A DNA stretch of 64,000 nt from Actinostola sp. cb2023 (Eukaryota; Cnidaria; Anthozoa; Actiniaria; Actinostolidae): positions 124,001 through 188,000 of the forward strand of contig JAUJYZ010001484.1 in NCBI GenBank assembly GCA_033675265.1, given 5' to 3'. The position numbers and the translations under genes were made by a program. Positions 45,982 to 56,605 of this stretch are shown piece by piece. Positions within the stretch are counted from its first letter, which is position 1. Every line of letters begins with the position of its first letter. The notes under the pieces are model-generated. The model was given only the letters and a program-made list of their open reading frames with translations. It was not told the origin of the DNA and ran no database searches.

Positions 45982-48307
45982 AAAACTCTTGAAATAATAT
46001 ATTTATCAATGTTTATTCGTATCATAAAGAAAATGGAGGAGTACCAAACCCTAGCGTGGAGTTTACGGACGCAAAAAAGAAATCTGTCAAAGGCTCAAAA
46101 TACCATTGTTGTGTTCCTCTTTGTGGAGGCGATTCTCGATACGATTCATCGCTGTCATTTCACCGTTTTCCCAAGGAGACCAAGGCCAATAATGCAGTTA
46201 GAAAACAATGGCTGGCTAAAATTCAAAGGAAAATCGGCAAAACATTTCAGGTAAATCTAAATTTAAAATACAAAACGAATTTTTCACCAACTTTTGGGGG
46301 TCTAAAGATGAGGTGTCGATTGGATTTTTGACAGATATCAAGTGCAACGAGAGTGTGCTCAAGACATTTTAGAAAAGAAGACTTCAAGCCAGCAACATCA
46401 GACCGTCCATATCTCAAAAGAGGAGCCATTCCATCCATTTTTGAGTGGTCAGTACAACAGCCTAAAGCCAGGAGAAGCATTGTTCGTAATGTACAAACTT
46501 TCAAGTAAGTATATCATGATCATATCACTACCGTATTGTAACACACTGAATATATAAATTATGATGTACGTGATCTACATTTAGAAGAAATATATATTTT
46601 ATAGTACGTTGTTAAGAGTTCTGTTAGTTATATATTATGTACATAAACCCAGAACTGAGATAGCTTGCTAGAGCTACTGGATATAAAATTAGACTTTTTT
46701 GAAACCCATAAATGCAGTGAAATTATTTGACTTAATTAGAAATATTATGTTTACATGAGTATATATATACCTCTGATACCTCTGTAATTTAAATATATAA
46801 TAAGAATTCAGATTGTTATGGATGATAATTTATCTATCTTATTTATTTATATAGTTTACTATTAATATATTCATTAATTATAGATAAGCCGATTCTATAT
46901 GTGTGTAATATTCCAACTTACTTGTACCCTGGGTTCCAGATCGAGGCCATGAGGGAGGCTGAACCCAGGGTAACTAAATACTTGTGGCGTTTTTTATTTT
47001 AATTATTTATCAATGCAATCTAAATGAGTTCAAATTTTACTTAACTTCAGTATATATAGTGATGTAATAATTATATACAAAATTATGCTAATTTACATAT
47101 ATGTTTACTCACTTCTTTTTTTCTTTATAATTATAGAACCCCAAAAGCTGGAAAGGTACTTGATGAAGTGAACCATCAAACCTCTTTTGAAGCACTGAAG
47201 CAAGATCTTGAGATACTGAAAGGGGAACTTAAGGCCACACAAGAACAAATGCTTATCTGTAAAATCCAGTCTTCAATAATTATAAACAAGCTACAAGAAG
47301 CTTTCACAAAATCCCAAGAAGAAATGGACAAAACAAAGGAACACCTTATCAATGAGCACACTTTTCAGCTAGGACTAAACAGATTTGGACTTGAAAGATT
47401 CTCATCTAATGATGATGCCATTAGGTTTTATACAGGATTTCCCTCATACCAGCACTTAGTTTTATTTTATAATTTTGTTCAACCTAGTGCTGAAAAAATG
47501 ACTTATTGTTATGCCTCTGGTGTATTAGAGAGTAGACCAGCTTGTCGTGCCTTATCACTAATTGATGAAATGTTTTTATTTCTTGTCAGGATAAAGCTAG
47601 GTCTTTTTGAACAGGATCTGGCTCACCGCTTTAATTTGCACATATCTTCTGTCAGCAGAAAAATTACAACCTGGGCAAATTATCTCTACTTCTTTTTAGG
47701 TGTTCAACCCATATGGCCTTCTAGACAGCAAGTAAATGAAAGTATGCCGAAAGCATTTAAGGAGTTGTACCCAACGACTAGAGTTATCTTAGATTGTACT
47801 GAAATTCATGTTCAAACTCCCTCCTCACTTTTACTTCAGTCACAGTTGTATTCTTCTTACAAATCTCATACTACTTTAAAAGGTTTGATTGGGATATCCC
47901 CACATGGAGCTATTACCTTCATTTCATCCTTATATACTGGCTCGATAAGTGATAGGGAGATAACAAGGTGCTCAGGAGTCATAGATCTACTTGAACCAAA
48001 TGATTCAATAATGGCAGATAAAGGTTTTAACATAGAAGACATGCTAAATGATAAGGGAGTACACCTCAACCTGCCACCATATCTTCGAAATCAGGGACGG
48101 TTTGATGCACAACAGGTCAGGCAAACAAAAACAATAGCCAAACTAAGGATACATGTGGAAAGGGCCATTAGAAGATTGAAGGAGTTTCACATATTTGACT
48201 CTGATTTATCATTATCATTAATGGGTTCTATTAATCAAATATATACTGTAGCATGTTTATTAATCAACTTCCAAGGGCCTCTTATATTAAAAGACACTAC
48301 TACTTAA
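45909..48307 (+). CDS. THAP-domain DDE transposase of ISL2EU element B, intact
   Basis: Exons 45909-45924, 46030-46250, 46335-46504 and 47137-48307 join in phase to 525 aa. Exon 1 (MASSQ) lies in the terminal repeat. THAP finger residues about 30-115: CCVPLCGG, later VCSRHFRKEDF and LKRGAIPSIF. A coiled coil spans about 156-211. A helix-turn-helix with the DDE_Tnp_4-type lead-in (FEQDLAHRFNLHISSVSRKI) spans about 283-322. The catalytic triad is Asp355 (VILDCTEI), Asp430 (IMADKGF) and Glu477 (RIHVERAI). No stop or frameshift seen. It should bind the repeats and cut and paste the element. Neighbour on the opposite strand is the YqaJ partner, 3' ends 317 bp apart. Confidence 0.85.
46560..47136 (+). 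other. Intron 3 of the ISL2EU-B transposase
   Basis: AT-rich intron sequence ending in TTTATAATTATAG. A small palindromic patch (ACCCTGGGTTCC...GAACCCAGGGT) is at about 46927-46972. No gene. Confidence 0.5.
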
Positions 48308-48560
48308 CATGCTACCGACAAAAAGTAGAAAATATATAGTGAATATAATTGATATTTAAATTGCTATTTAAATCTTTATAAATTATTTATATAATATTAG
48401 CTCATTCTAAATTCAGCTATTCATGGTACATAGTACAAAATGCAATAGAAATATATTGGCCAATGATATATAGTATATATGTACTCACTAACTGTGGTTG
48501 ACAAGATCCAAAACTTTTAAATAACTCAATAGTACATGCATGATCAAAATATTTTCTATA

Positions 48561-48592
<32 letters not shown>

Positions 48593-48623
48593 TGATGTTA
48601 CAATGTACTAATACATATTATCT

Positions 48624-50436
48624 TTAAGAATTTAGAAAATAGGAGAAAAACAAGTTGTCTACCTTAACCTTTGCAGACTGAAAGAAATCTTTATCAAAAT
48701 AAATTATTTCACAAAAAAAGGTTGTGTTATTTATGTAGCTAAAAAAGTTACACCATTCAAGACCAGTGAGCCCCAGCTGACACTGAACCTGATAAAAATA
48801 ATCATGATTCCTTTTCAATTTTAACTCATTTGTGAGAGGATTGGTAGTAAGATAACTAACATTTGAAAAATCTAATGACCCCTCCTTTACCACTTTTACT
48901 TCAAGTAGCCCAATGGGGTCAAGCCCTTGATTTCTGGCCTCTATGTCATAGATCTTGCGGTCTGGAGAACAGCCAAGCCAAGGACATTGAGGATTTATTA
49001 TTAACCCAGATGGGTAGAGGTTTACAAGGCCACTCCTAGCAACATTTGCATAAGTCATGGCTGCTGCTGATTCCATTTCAATGCCTCTCCTCATGTTGGC
49101 AGTAACAACCTGTCGAGAAGGATTGAGTTGCTGCACAAGGTTTTCAAAATGGGTGATCCGCTTTGCACAGACTCCAAATTTACTTGCAGTTATTCGTTTT
49201 TTACGCAGAAGATGCCAAAGAGTACTTGAACTTTGTGTCAATGTTTTTTTCTCTAGGTCAATTGATGTCTTTGTAGTAACTTTAAGGGAGTCGAATGCTG
49301 CTTGCTTATCCTTGTCAAGACATAATTGTATATAGTTGTCAAATCTCTGTCCTGAGTTCTCCAAAGGTAGATCTGGATATACCAGGAAAAAGTCATTGAT
49401 TACATAATCATTTGAAAGTTTTTGTTGATAAGACAGTACACTTCCCTTGGGAACATTTCCAAATTTGGATAAAACATAATCAGTGTTTTCAAGATCTGAC
49501 ACTGTTGGTGCTATTGATTTCATTAACGGTTCAGGATCTACTCCTCCAAAGTGAGCATTAGTTAGTAATTCATAACTTTTTGATGGAGAGTACAAAGTTG
49601 TCTTAATGTATTTAGTGTAATCAGCTGCCATCTGAGGTTTCTTTACTAATACATCTTGGATTTGTTTACATTCAATTTTTCTAGTTCTTGGAATACTCCA
49701 TCTTTGTACCATACTAGTGCATGTCAAATCGTCTGGTAAGGAAGTTAAACCTAACTGTTTGCAATGGGCCAGGTAAAATAAGAGGCCAATGATATGATGA
49801 CAAAAACCACCTGCTCCTGCAACACAAGAACACTTCCCAGATATACTTTTGGACAATCCATGGAGTTTTACTTTGACTTCAAGTGAATGTGGAGGTTCAC
49901 TCTTTCTCATAGACCTGAAGCACTTCCCGGATACTTTAGCTTCATCGGACAAATAGATAACTACGAAATAAACAGATAAATTATTTATAACGCAAAATTA
50001 AAAGATAACAATCTAAGTTGAGAAAGCCTGTCTCGATCAAGCCAAGAAAAATGATCGACCGTGCGTGTGATTATATCCGAAAATATCATTTATTATGATA
50101 AATATACGATAAAAACCAATCCCCATTACCTTTAATATCATGTAAGTAGCCTGGCTCTGCAAAAAATTTGTATGCTTTTGCCGTACTTTCACATCCCGAA
50201 GAACTCTTTGAGTACGCTTCGACCTCAGTGAACGACATACCGGGAAACGAAGTCAAATCCAACGTGCCTGTAGAGTGATGGTTAATGATTAACTAATTAA
50301 GAAGTCTGTTTACTTTCACAATGGTATTATTACATAAAACATAGTACGTCATTTGTTGTTCCATCGGCACTAGAAGAGGTAAGGGAGAAGAAAAAACTAG
50401 TAGTTTTCGTGACTGCTTACCTTGTGAGGACGCCAT
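48624..50436 (-). CDS. SWIM-finger and YqaJ nuclease-like protein of ISL2EU element B, intact
   Basis: Exons 50421-50436, 50130-50267 and 48624-49960 join in phase to 496 aa. Exon 1 is the same 16 nt (MASSQ plus one base) as the transposase first exon, read from the right terminal repeat. SWIM zinc motif at about 95-107 (CSCVAGAGGFCHH). The YqaJ/exonuclease core has RRGIEMES (about 343), WLGCSPD (about 379), LLEVKV (about 403) and YFYQVQCQLGLTG (about 439), covering the Glu, Asp and ExK positions of PD-(D/E)xK nucleases. No breaks seen. Partner of the transposase; an end-processing or repair role is inference. Confidence 0.85.
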
Positions 50437-50728
50437 TTTGTGATTGTTTACTTGTGAATCTCGAGACGATTTTGTACGAAAAAAGCGGATTTGACAGCAG
50501 CCAAAGATTTAAATGTGAGGAAATCAAAGTCGGTATGTACAGAAAAGGGTAGCAATGGTTTAAATTGGTTTGAAAAAAGGATATTAATGACAATGGACGA
50601 CTTGTAACAATCAGATGTTTTGTTTGTTTTGAACTTTTTATATTTCGCGCCAAGACAGCTTTGCCCTCCAAAATATCGTTGCTATACGGTAACCAAGCAC
50701 GTGACCAAGTCCTGCAAACAGCCTATTG
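50364..50728 (-). repeat. Right terminal inverted repeat of ISL2EU element B, with first exon of the nuclease gene
   Basis: Inverse copy of 45617-45981. On the minus strand ATGGCGTCCTCACAAG|GTAAGC (50436-50421) is exon 1 of the YqaJ gene. Confidence 0.85.
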
Positions 50729-51415
50729 TTTTGTTACTCGGCACAAAGACGATTTCACCATTTTTCTACATTTTCAGCTGATTAGGGAACTAAGCAAGTC
50801 ATTGTGTAAGTCATTTTTATGTGCCTAAAAACTTTGTTTTGACATTAAACTTTCATTTCAGATATTTGGGAACCGTGTTTATCTAGTTTAAATCGCTCAA
50901 TTAACTGTATTTTTGTCATGAATTTCATGATTTTCTCGTGGTGGCCGTTATGTGTGATTAGCTCAAAGGCAAAAACTTTCATTTAGATTTGGAACCACTT
51001 AGAAAACATAGTTATTGTCTTAAAAACATCTCAATTTATCGATATTTGTTCAAGGAAAAATAATAGATATTTGGGAACTGTGAAGGGACTTCGTGATCCA
51101 AGAAAAAGACGAAAATCTCTGAAGTGACCAATGCTTTTAAATAAAATTTCTGTTACTTTCTTTGCTCTTTAAACAATCCATTGCGCATGCTCGGCGACTA
51201 TGCCGTACGAAATTTTTTGCCATGGAATCATGCACTCCGCCTTCCGATTTTGTGAAAAGAATATAGAATAACTTTTTCGCTTTTGTTATAACAAGACATA
51301 TCAACTACGAGTGAAGGACTGTAGCTTTGATGGCCTAAGAGAAAAATACTAATCATATATCTGCACATTATCAGATTTCCAAACGATTGGAAACAGCAGT
51401 CCGAACAAAACTCAC
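50729..51415 (-). other. Remainder of intron 1 of the Kolobok-2 transposase
   Basis: Follows the THAP exon donor (ATG|GTGAGT at 51416/51415). AT-rich, with no other feature recognised. Confidence 0.5.
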
Positions 51416-52405
51416 CATTCTCCTACTTCTTGCACTTATTTCTTCGTTTGTTGAAGTGGACTCAATGGCTTGAATGGATGGCCAAACGCTTATACCAAAA
51501 TCATCTCGTTTTAGTAGGCGCTTCATTTGTCCCGGCAGAAGCGAGCTGTGCATTCTCTCAAAAGCGTCTTTTGTGAAATGTACAGAGCAGATTGCTGACG
51601 ATTTTGTCGGTTGCCATTTAGCCCTTTTGGTCTTGACGAAATCTACCCATCTTTTACGTCGTCTTTTAGCTTCTGGTCGTTCGTCAGTCCAGAAAGGAAT
51701 AAAGTGAAGACCGATGCCTTCGTCTGGATTAGGGATATTGCTGCAGCCGAAAACCACGCATCGGCTCGGCATGACGAGAGGAAAGAGCTGTCGCTGCTGC
51801 AATATCTGAATAGGTTGTGTTGTAATACTACAAGCACAAGTATTTATACTAGCAGTGATGTAATGGGAAATAACTTGAAAAGAAACACGTTTTTATAACT
51901 TTATTGCAAAATCTTCATTTGTTTCCCGGTTTGTTTACATTTGTTACAACACAAGGTCAGATCGTGATTACCAACAGAGTATAAGAAGACTGAGCATTTT
52001 GATTATTTCTACTGAAACCACTGATCCAGTTTATAGCCCCTTCTGTAACATAAGGTTCAAGGAACCTTTGAATAAAATATTTGTACAAAATATGAAGTTT
52101 TTGATATGGAAAAAGGCCATCTAGATCAGATTGCCTCACACATTTCGATACTTCCACTGTCAGTTGTCACGCCATGAAAGTTTCGTGTTCCCTGAACTAC
52201 GTCACTCGCCCCAGTCTCCTTCAACGCTCTGACAGAAAGTAGATCGCTCGGCCAAAGGTCGTTTTCTCGGACTTTCAAAAATTCATAAAAAATCATAAAA
52301 AATTACCGATTGCTCAGAATCAAAAACTTTTTAGGCCAAAGTTCTTAGAAATTCGACTACTTTTTATCCAAATTGGAACCATTTGGGGGGTTAGGGGCAC
52401 TTTAA

Positions 52406-52677
52406 ATATTCAACTAACGATCTTTTAGGAGTGTCTAAGGCCCTTGGGCTCTGAAAACTGATAATAACAATAATAATATTTTCTTCTTGTCGGGGGAAGT
52501 GGTTGTGTCTTGGTCTCGACCCAGATTTCCTTCTTTTTCCCATATGGGGGTTAAGTTTAGAGTAGGTTTTTTCTGGCCTCCCTGGCACTTCCAGAACAAC
52601 TTCAGTTAGTATCGTTATTATATCGTTGTACACATTAATCGTTATACTGTTATCATCTATACATATATAATAAAGTG
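52406..52677 (+). other. 3' end of the DIRS recombinase gene and 3' untranslated region
   Basis: After the TTAA duplication the recombinase frame resumes (YSTNDLLGVSKALGL, TGA at about 52451-52453). A short (AAT)n stretch and a TATATAATAAAG polyadenylation-like motif precede B2. Confidence 0.7.
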
Positions 52678-52778
52678 ATGGTGTCGTTCGACTGACCCAT
52701 ATGCAATTTACTCCATGAAATTGGTCTTTGTGTTTCCTTAGTGTTTTTATGTGTAAGTAATTCTGTATAGTGCAGAAT
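52678..52778 (+). repeat. DIRS right terminal repeat B2
   Basis: Copy of B1 (34584-34684), ATGGTGTCGTTCGACTG...GTGCAGAAT. The host Kolobok-1 exon resumes at 52779. Confidence 0.85.
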
Positions 52779-54550
52779 CCTTATTTATGCAGTTCAAAGT
52801 CCAAGAACAAGGCCTCGTCCTTGCTGGCGATGGACGATGTGACTCCCCTGGCCACTGTGCTAAATATGGATCTTACACTGTCATTGAACAGACTATGAAC
52901 AGAGTCCTTGATTTTCAACTTGTTCAGGTTTGTATTCAAAACTTAAATTATTCAGTGCAGATAATTATATATATTGCTCAAAAATAATTGTTATCATTGC
53001 ATGCTTACTTTAGAGTAATGAAGTAAGAAACAATTCATGGATGGAGCTGGAGGGGCTAAAAAGAAGTGTTGACTTGTTGACTACTGCTGATCTGACTATT
53101 GACACACTCATTACTGACAGGAGCAGATCAATAGGAAAATACATCAGGGAAGAACTACCCGACACAACACACTACTATGATATATGGCACGTTGCTAAAG
53201 GTAATAACCCACATTGATGTATTATAAATAACAATGTAAATTGGTGATATGCCAAAAAATGTGATGACAATAATTGTTGTTGGTTTAGGGCTGGGCAAAA
53301 AAATTGACAAGGTTGCAAAGCAAAAGGATTGTGGAGACATTGCGGAGTGGAAACAATCAATAAGCAACCATATGTACTGGTGTGCGGCATCAACTCCTGA
53401 TGGTAATGGAGATATGATCAAAGCCAAATGGGAGATCCTACCCTTGCACATTCAGGACATACATACAAGTAACAATGTACTGCACTCTGAATGTGGCCAT
53501 GGAGAACTGGAAGGAGAAAGAAGGGATAAACTATGGATGGAACAAGGTGAAAGTTAAACTGAATAATTTATTATCAATTAACAACCAATAATTTGCAAAG
53601 ATACAACATATCTTCAAAACACCAATACACACTATTAGACACTCACTCTGTTGTTTTCTTTTGTTTCTTTTCTTTGCATCTAATAAACACTGACAGCTAA
53701 TTAGTAGTGCCCAGGTTTATTGGAATCACGTACTCTATGATAACCAGCTGAGTTAATTACTGTCTCCCATTATACCCAGGGTCATATGCCACTGTGAAGC
53801 TGGAAGATCTCCTGCTTAATAAAATACTGTTAAAAGATGTGACTAAACTATCACCTGTATATCAAACATCAAACCTAGAGGCAAAACACAGCCTTGATAT
53901 ACAGTTTGTACCTAAACACACAGCCTTTTCATACTGGGGAATGCAGACAAGGTAATAATAATTACATATTCAAAATTACAGAGATAGAAAATCAAAATGT
54001 GATATATATATATCACTTCCTAGCTTGCACATCTTAATCATGTACACTAGTGTTATTTAATTTTATTGAATGAATATCATTAATGTTATAAACATGAAAT
54101 ATATTTATCTGTTAGACTATGTCTATCTGCATTGCACTACAATGAGAATGCAGATAGAGCTCAAGCTGTAGACAAAGATGGCAACCCTGCTTATTCCATT
54201 ACATTTCCCAAAGCAAAGAAGGGGCAGTATTCTGTGAGACCCCGGAAGACTAAAGTCACTTATGGTTTGTTATGGCAGCTATAATTGCTAATCATTTCGT
54301 TTGATAACTAAATTTTGAACATCTACTAACTATAATTTATTGTTTCTTTTTTCAAATAGATTATTGTACAGCTACCATTAACTCTCTCTTTGAGAAATAC
54401 AGAAGAAACTCCAAAGAACTTAAGGCATACATGGATACCCTTAAAAAAAACACACCACCACCCTTGTCAGCCACACAAGAAAGACCAGACAAGGATGAAG
54501 CGATCGAAAGCTATGTATCTAGATATGCCCGCAGGGAAATTGTACATTGA
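52779..54550 (+). pseudogene. Kolobok-1 THAP transposase, exons 5b to 10
   Basis: Exons 52779-52927, 53014-53200, 53289-53546, 53780-53951, 54116-54264 and 54360-54550 continue the gene started at 31910, all in phase, ending REIVH-stop. Catalytic blocks: LVLAGDGRCDSPGHCAKY (first Asp about residue 432), LITDRSRSIG (about 499), and a later acidic helix SECGHGELEGERRDKLW. The C-terminus has ALHYNENADRAQ and a basic KAKKGQYSVRPRKTK segment. Homologous exon by exon to Kolobok-2. No damage other than the DIRS insertion upstream and a MITE in the intron 53547-53779. Confidence 0.8.
53621..53735. mobile_element. Partial MITE in a Kolobok-1 intron
   Basis: ACCAATACACACTATTAGAC...GTGCCCAGGTTTATTGGAATCACG is nearly identical to 61981-62090 inside the Harbinger element. 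The left terminus is missing here, and the right terminus (TGCCCAGGTTTATTGGAA...CTC|TA) is preserved. Confidence 0.75.
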
Positions 54551-54612
54551 TCATTCAAGAACATACTTATTACATAAATTGCATTCGTCCAATATATTAC
54601 ATGCAGTGATAT

Positions 54613-55341
54613 CTATTCATCAGCATACAAGAAACCAGTAAAAGTATAATTTTCTTCTAATCCCGGGGCTGTAAAGTGGGCCCTAATGCACATCACTGCA
54701 CAAGATGGCAAAACAACACGAACCTCCTTTCCCAAATGACCCCAGCACCAACGCACTAACTGTCGGTATGCGATGTGCCTATTTCGCTTATAATCGGGCC
54801 CTTCATAAGCATTGTTACCGTACTGTTGTTTGTACTGATGCCAAGCCGTTTGTAGAACCCAATGGTTCGTACAAACGGCTAGGAATCCTGGATGTGAGGT
54901 AATACAGGACGGCTCAACGTCCAAACCATCAACCTCTGTCGCTTCGACCAGCTTGGATTTTACTTGTTGTACTTCGTGACAACAAACACATTCGACTTGG
55001 CGATCCATGATTGTGCAGTGTTCACAGGTACACCTTGGAAATGAAGAAGATTGTTGTTTAATCTTATGCATCAGTTGAAAGTAGCAAATGATCAACTAGC
55101 CCTACTTACCATTCACTGTTCTGTAGACGATCTTGTTCGTGAACACGTTCGTCACTTTCTTCGCTGTCTTCTTCGTTCACTTCAGTCGGGACTTCAGTCC
55201 GTCTTCTGACGGGCTGAAATCTCCAAGGAGTTACTACATTCCCCCCCCCCCCCCCCCCCCCCCCCTTCCCTGAACTACTAATTCCGAACCATCAGAGCTT
55301 GTACTGCTGCTTCTAGAGCTACAACTTTCATCGCTAGACAT
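54613..55341 (-). CDS. P2X7 ballast-domain-like protein of Kolobok-1
   Basis: Exons 55110-55341 and 54613-55033 (donor AATG|GTAAGT, acceptor TTTCCAAG). N-terminus is Ser-rich (MSSDESCSSRSSSTSSDGSE), then a Gly run from a poly-G tract, then PWRFQPVRRRTE and an acidic stretch. Exon 2: W-CTCEHC, CVCCHEV, CITSHPGFLAVC, HIAYRQLVRWCWGHLGKEVR, VVLPSCAVMCIRAHFTAPG. These blocks match the P2X7 intracellular ballast region closely; no channel domain is present. The gene converges on the transposase, 3' ends about 60 bp apart. The 25-G run leaves the frame off by one; 23 or 26 would restore about 217 aa, so this is either a sequencing error or a real inactivation. Confidence 0.75.
55241..55265. repeat. 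Poly-C tract (poly-G on the coding strand) inside the P2X7-like exon
   Basis: Twenty-five C on + correspond to a Gly-coding poly-G run on -. Its length decides the reading frame of the gene. Confidence 0.85.
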
Positions 55342-55584
55342 CTTGAGAACACTTTATAATATAGATATAGGCTAGTTGTTCAAGTGCGAAGGAAAGCCAC
55401 TCCACACCTGTGACGTAACATATCACGTGACTGTAATTCGAGCGATTTTTAATAGAATGATGAAATTAAGTTTTCTTTTCTCAAAATACTATTCAAAATT
55501 AGCACAACTTGGAGTAAAAACATTAAATATGAGTTTCAGGACCTATAAACTACATGTTCTTTTTTGCCGAGACTTGCCCTTTAA

Positions 55585-56600
55585 TGATTGGGGGCTAGCA
55601 TTTCAGTTTCCGGCTATGAAGGGTTTCCTGTGGTGTTTGTCACACAATCTTGTCGTGTTGACAGTTGAGTTGTTTCTCCCGACCTGTCGTTTCACAACTG
55701 TATTTTATGGCGTAATTCTCCAAGAATACAAGTACATCAAGGTACACCATCGATGTATTATATTCCTTGAACATTATCGACTCCAAACAAGGAATTGAGC
55801 CAAGCTAACGAGCTGAGATTCGAACTCAACCGTCAACAAAGCTTTTGACCAACCAGGAACGTTTGATATTTTTTCTAAAAGTTTCATTTTTTCTCACAAT
55901 GCTTTGACACGCTTTCAAAGTGCCAATACAGGTATTCGCTTTGGTCTGATTGAATTTATTTCCAATATATTGAACGGTTTAACTGACTAAATAATTGTCT
56001 TTACCCCAAGCATGACCTCGAAAGTCATGATTTTTTCACATAAATGGGGGTTGCATTTCGTATTCTAGAATATCAATTTTTGAGTTGCCCCAAAATTGTA
56101 TTCGACATAATACAAGACGAAATAGTATTATTTATTACTTTCTATAATTGGATTGATGTACCAGTGGATATATTAGCCTGTCAATATAACATTTGAAAAA
56201 ACCCTGAAAATGTTAATAATTTGAAAATCGATAAAATATTTATTTTTTGTTAAAGATCTTCGATAAACACGAAAAAATGTTAGACATTATCTCACTTTCC
56301 CGAAATGATATCATTTGTTGAGCGAAATTTAGCAAATTATTTGTTATTGTTGGTTTTATGAGTGCCGTGAAATCGCCTCTCAAAACCGGAAGTGATCCTG
56401 AAAATCAAATATTGGCGCCGATCTCATAAAATAATTACCTGATTCAAATAAAACACAGCATAACGAGTTCACCTAGGCATACATTCCAACTAAATTTGAA
56501 GGATTTCGAATTGTGTTGCATGTTTTAGTCCAAATTTATGGACAGTCGCTCTTAAAACATGAATAAAATATTGTCCGAATCCATTAACGCCAAAAGTGGC
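55585..56600. other. No gene recognised
   Basis: Sequence right of Kolobok-1. One open frame through 55620-55798 has no motif. Otherwise AT-rich with stops in every frame. Confidence 0.4.
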
Positions 56601-56605
56601 TTCTG

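Larger units (their letters stand above)
45619..50726. mobile_element. ISL2EU DNA transposon, young copy (element B)
   Basis: 365-bp terminal inverted repeats (45617-45981 and 50364-50728) are identical wherever compared; AGGCTGTTTGCAGGACTTGG... is at both ends with AT outside (45619-45620 and 50725-50726), fitting the 2-bp AT duplication of ISL2EU. If CAAT is counted in the repeat, the ends are 45617 and 50728. Two convergent genes, both open after splicing. It sits in intron 1 of the Kolobok-2 transposase gene. Identity of the long repeats indicates very recent insertion. Confidence 0.85.
40309..51772 (-). pseudogene. Kolobok-2 THAP transposase, ten exons
   Basis: Exons from the 5' end: 51416-51772, 45046-45214, 44672-44897, 44212-44569, 43781-43978, 43525-43706, 43123-43370, 40971-41135, 40743-40894 and 40309-40616. 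The THAP finger begins MPSRCVVFGCSN and has AICSVHF. Exon 2 adds a coiled coil and exon 3 an acidic repeat (ETETETETE). Exon 4 has the cysteine module (ICRVCKDDD ... CKNPKCPKKENIW) and exon 5 the first catalytic block VIAGDGRHDSMGH, with VSDRHLGI in exon 6. Order and intron positions match Kolobok-1. The exon 5/6, 6/7 and 8/9 junctions are out of phase by one base with the sites I can see, so the copy is probably decayed. Intron 1 contains ISL2EU element B; the intron between exons 7 and 8 contains another gene on the opposite strand. Confidence 0.7.
38462..52401 (-). mobile_element. Kolobok DNA transposon (Kolobok-2) inserted in the DIRS recombinase gene
   Basis: Inverted ends AGTGCCCCTAACCCCCCAAA extend with high identity for about 90 bp and are flanked by TTAA at 38458-38461 and 52402-52405. 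A further inverse block (GACTGGGGCGAGTGACGTAG) lies at about 38615 and about 52215. It encodes a THAP transposase on - and a P2X7-ballast-like gene on +, and it contains an ISL2EU transposon and several MITEs. Net length without ISL2EU is about 8.8 kb. Confidence 0.85.
33731..52778 (+). mobile_element. PAT-like DIRS (tyrosine recombinase) retrotransposon with nested Kolobok-2
   Basis: Split direct repeats A1 (33731-33924), B1-A2 (34584-34684, 34685-34878) and B2 (52678-52778) frame gag, RT-RNase H and tyrosine recombinase genes. The A1 and A2 copies are 194 bp and differ at a single base that I noticed (33892 vs 34855 area); B1 and B2 are 101 bp. There is no target duplication, as expected for DIRS-order elements. 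The host codon is restored across the insertion: ...AAG CAG GAT T | CC TTA TTT. Without Kolobok-2 the element is about 5.1 kb. Confidence 0.85.
31495..55580 (+). mobile_element. Kolobok DNA transposon (Kolobok-1), expanded by nested insertions
   Basis: Ends AGGGCAAGTCTCGGCAAA (left) and its inverse (right) are flanked by TTAA at 31491-31494 and 55581-55584, the Kolobok target. It encodes a THAP-domain transposase on + and, convergent at the right end, a P2X7-ballast-like protein on -. Without the 19-kb DIRS insertion the element would be about 5.0 kb. Subterminal sequences also correspond (a GACGTCACAGGTGTG-like block at about 31678 and at about 55405 in inverse). Confidence 0.85.
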
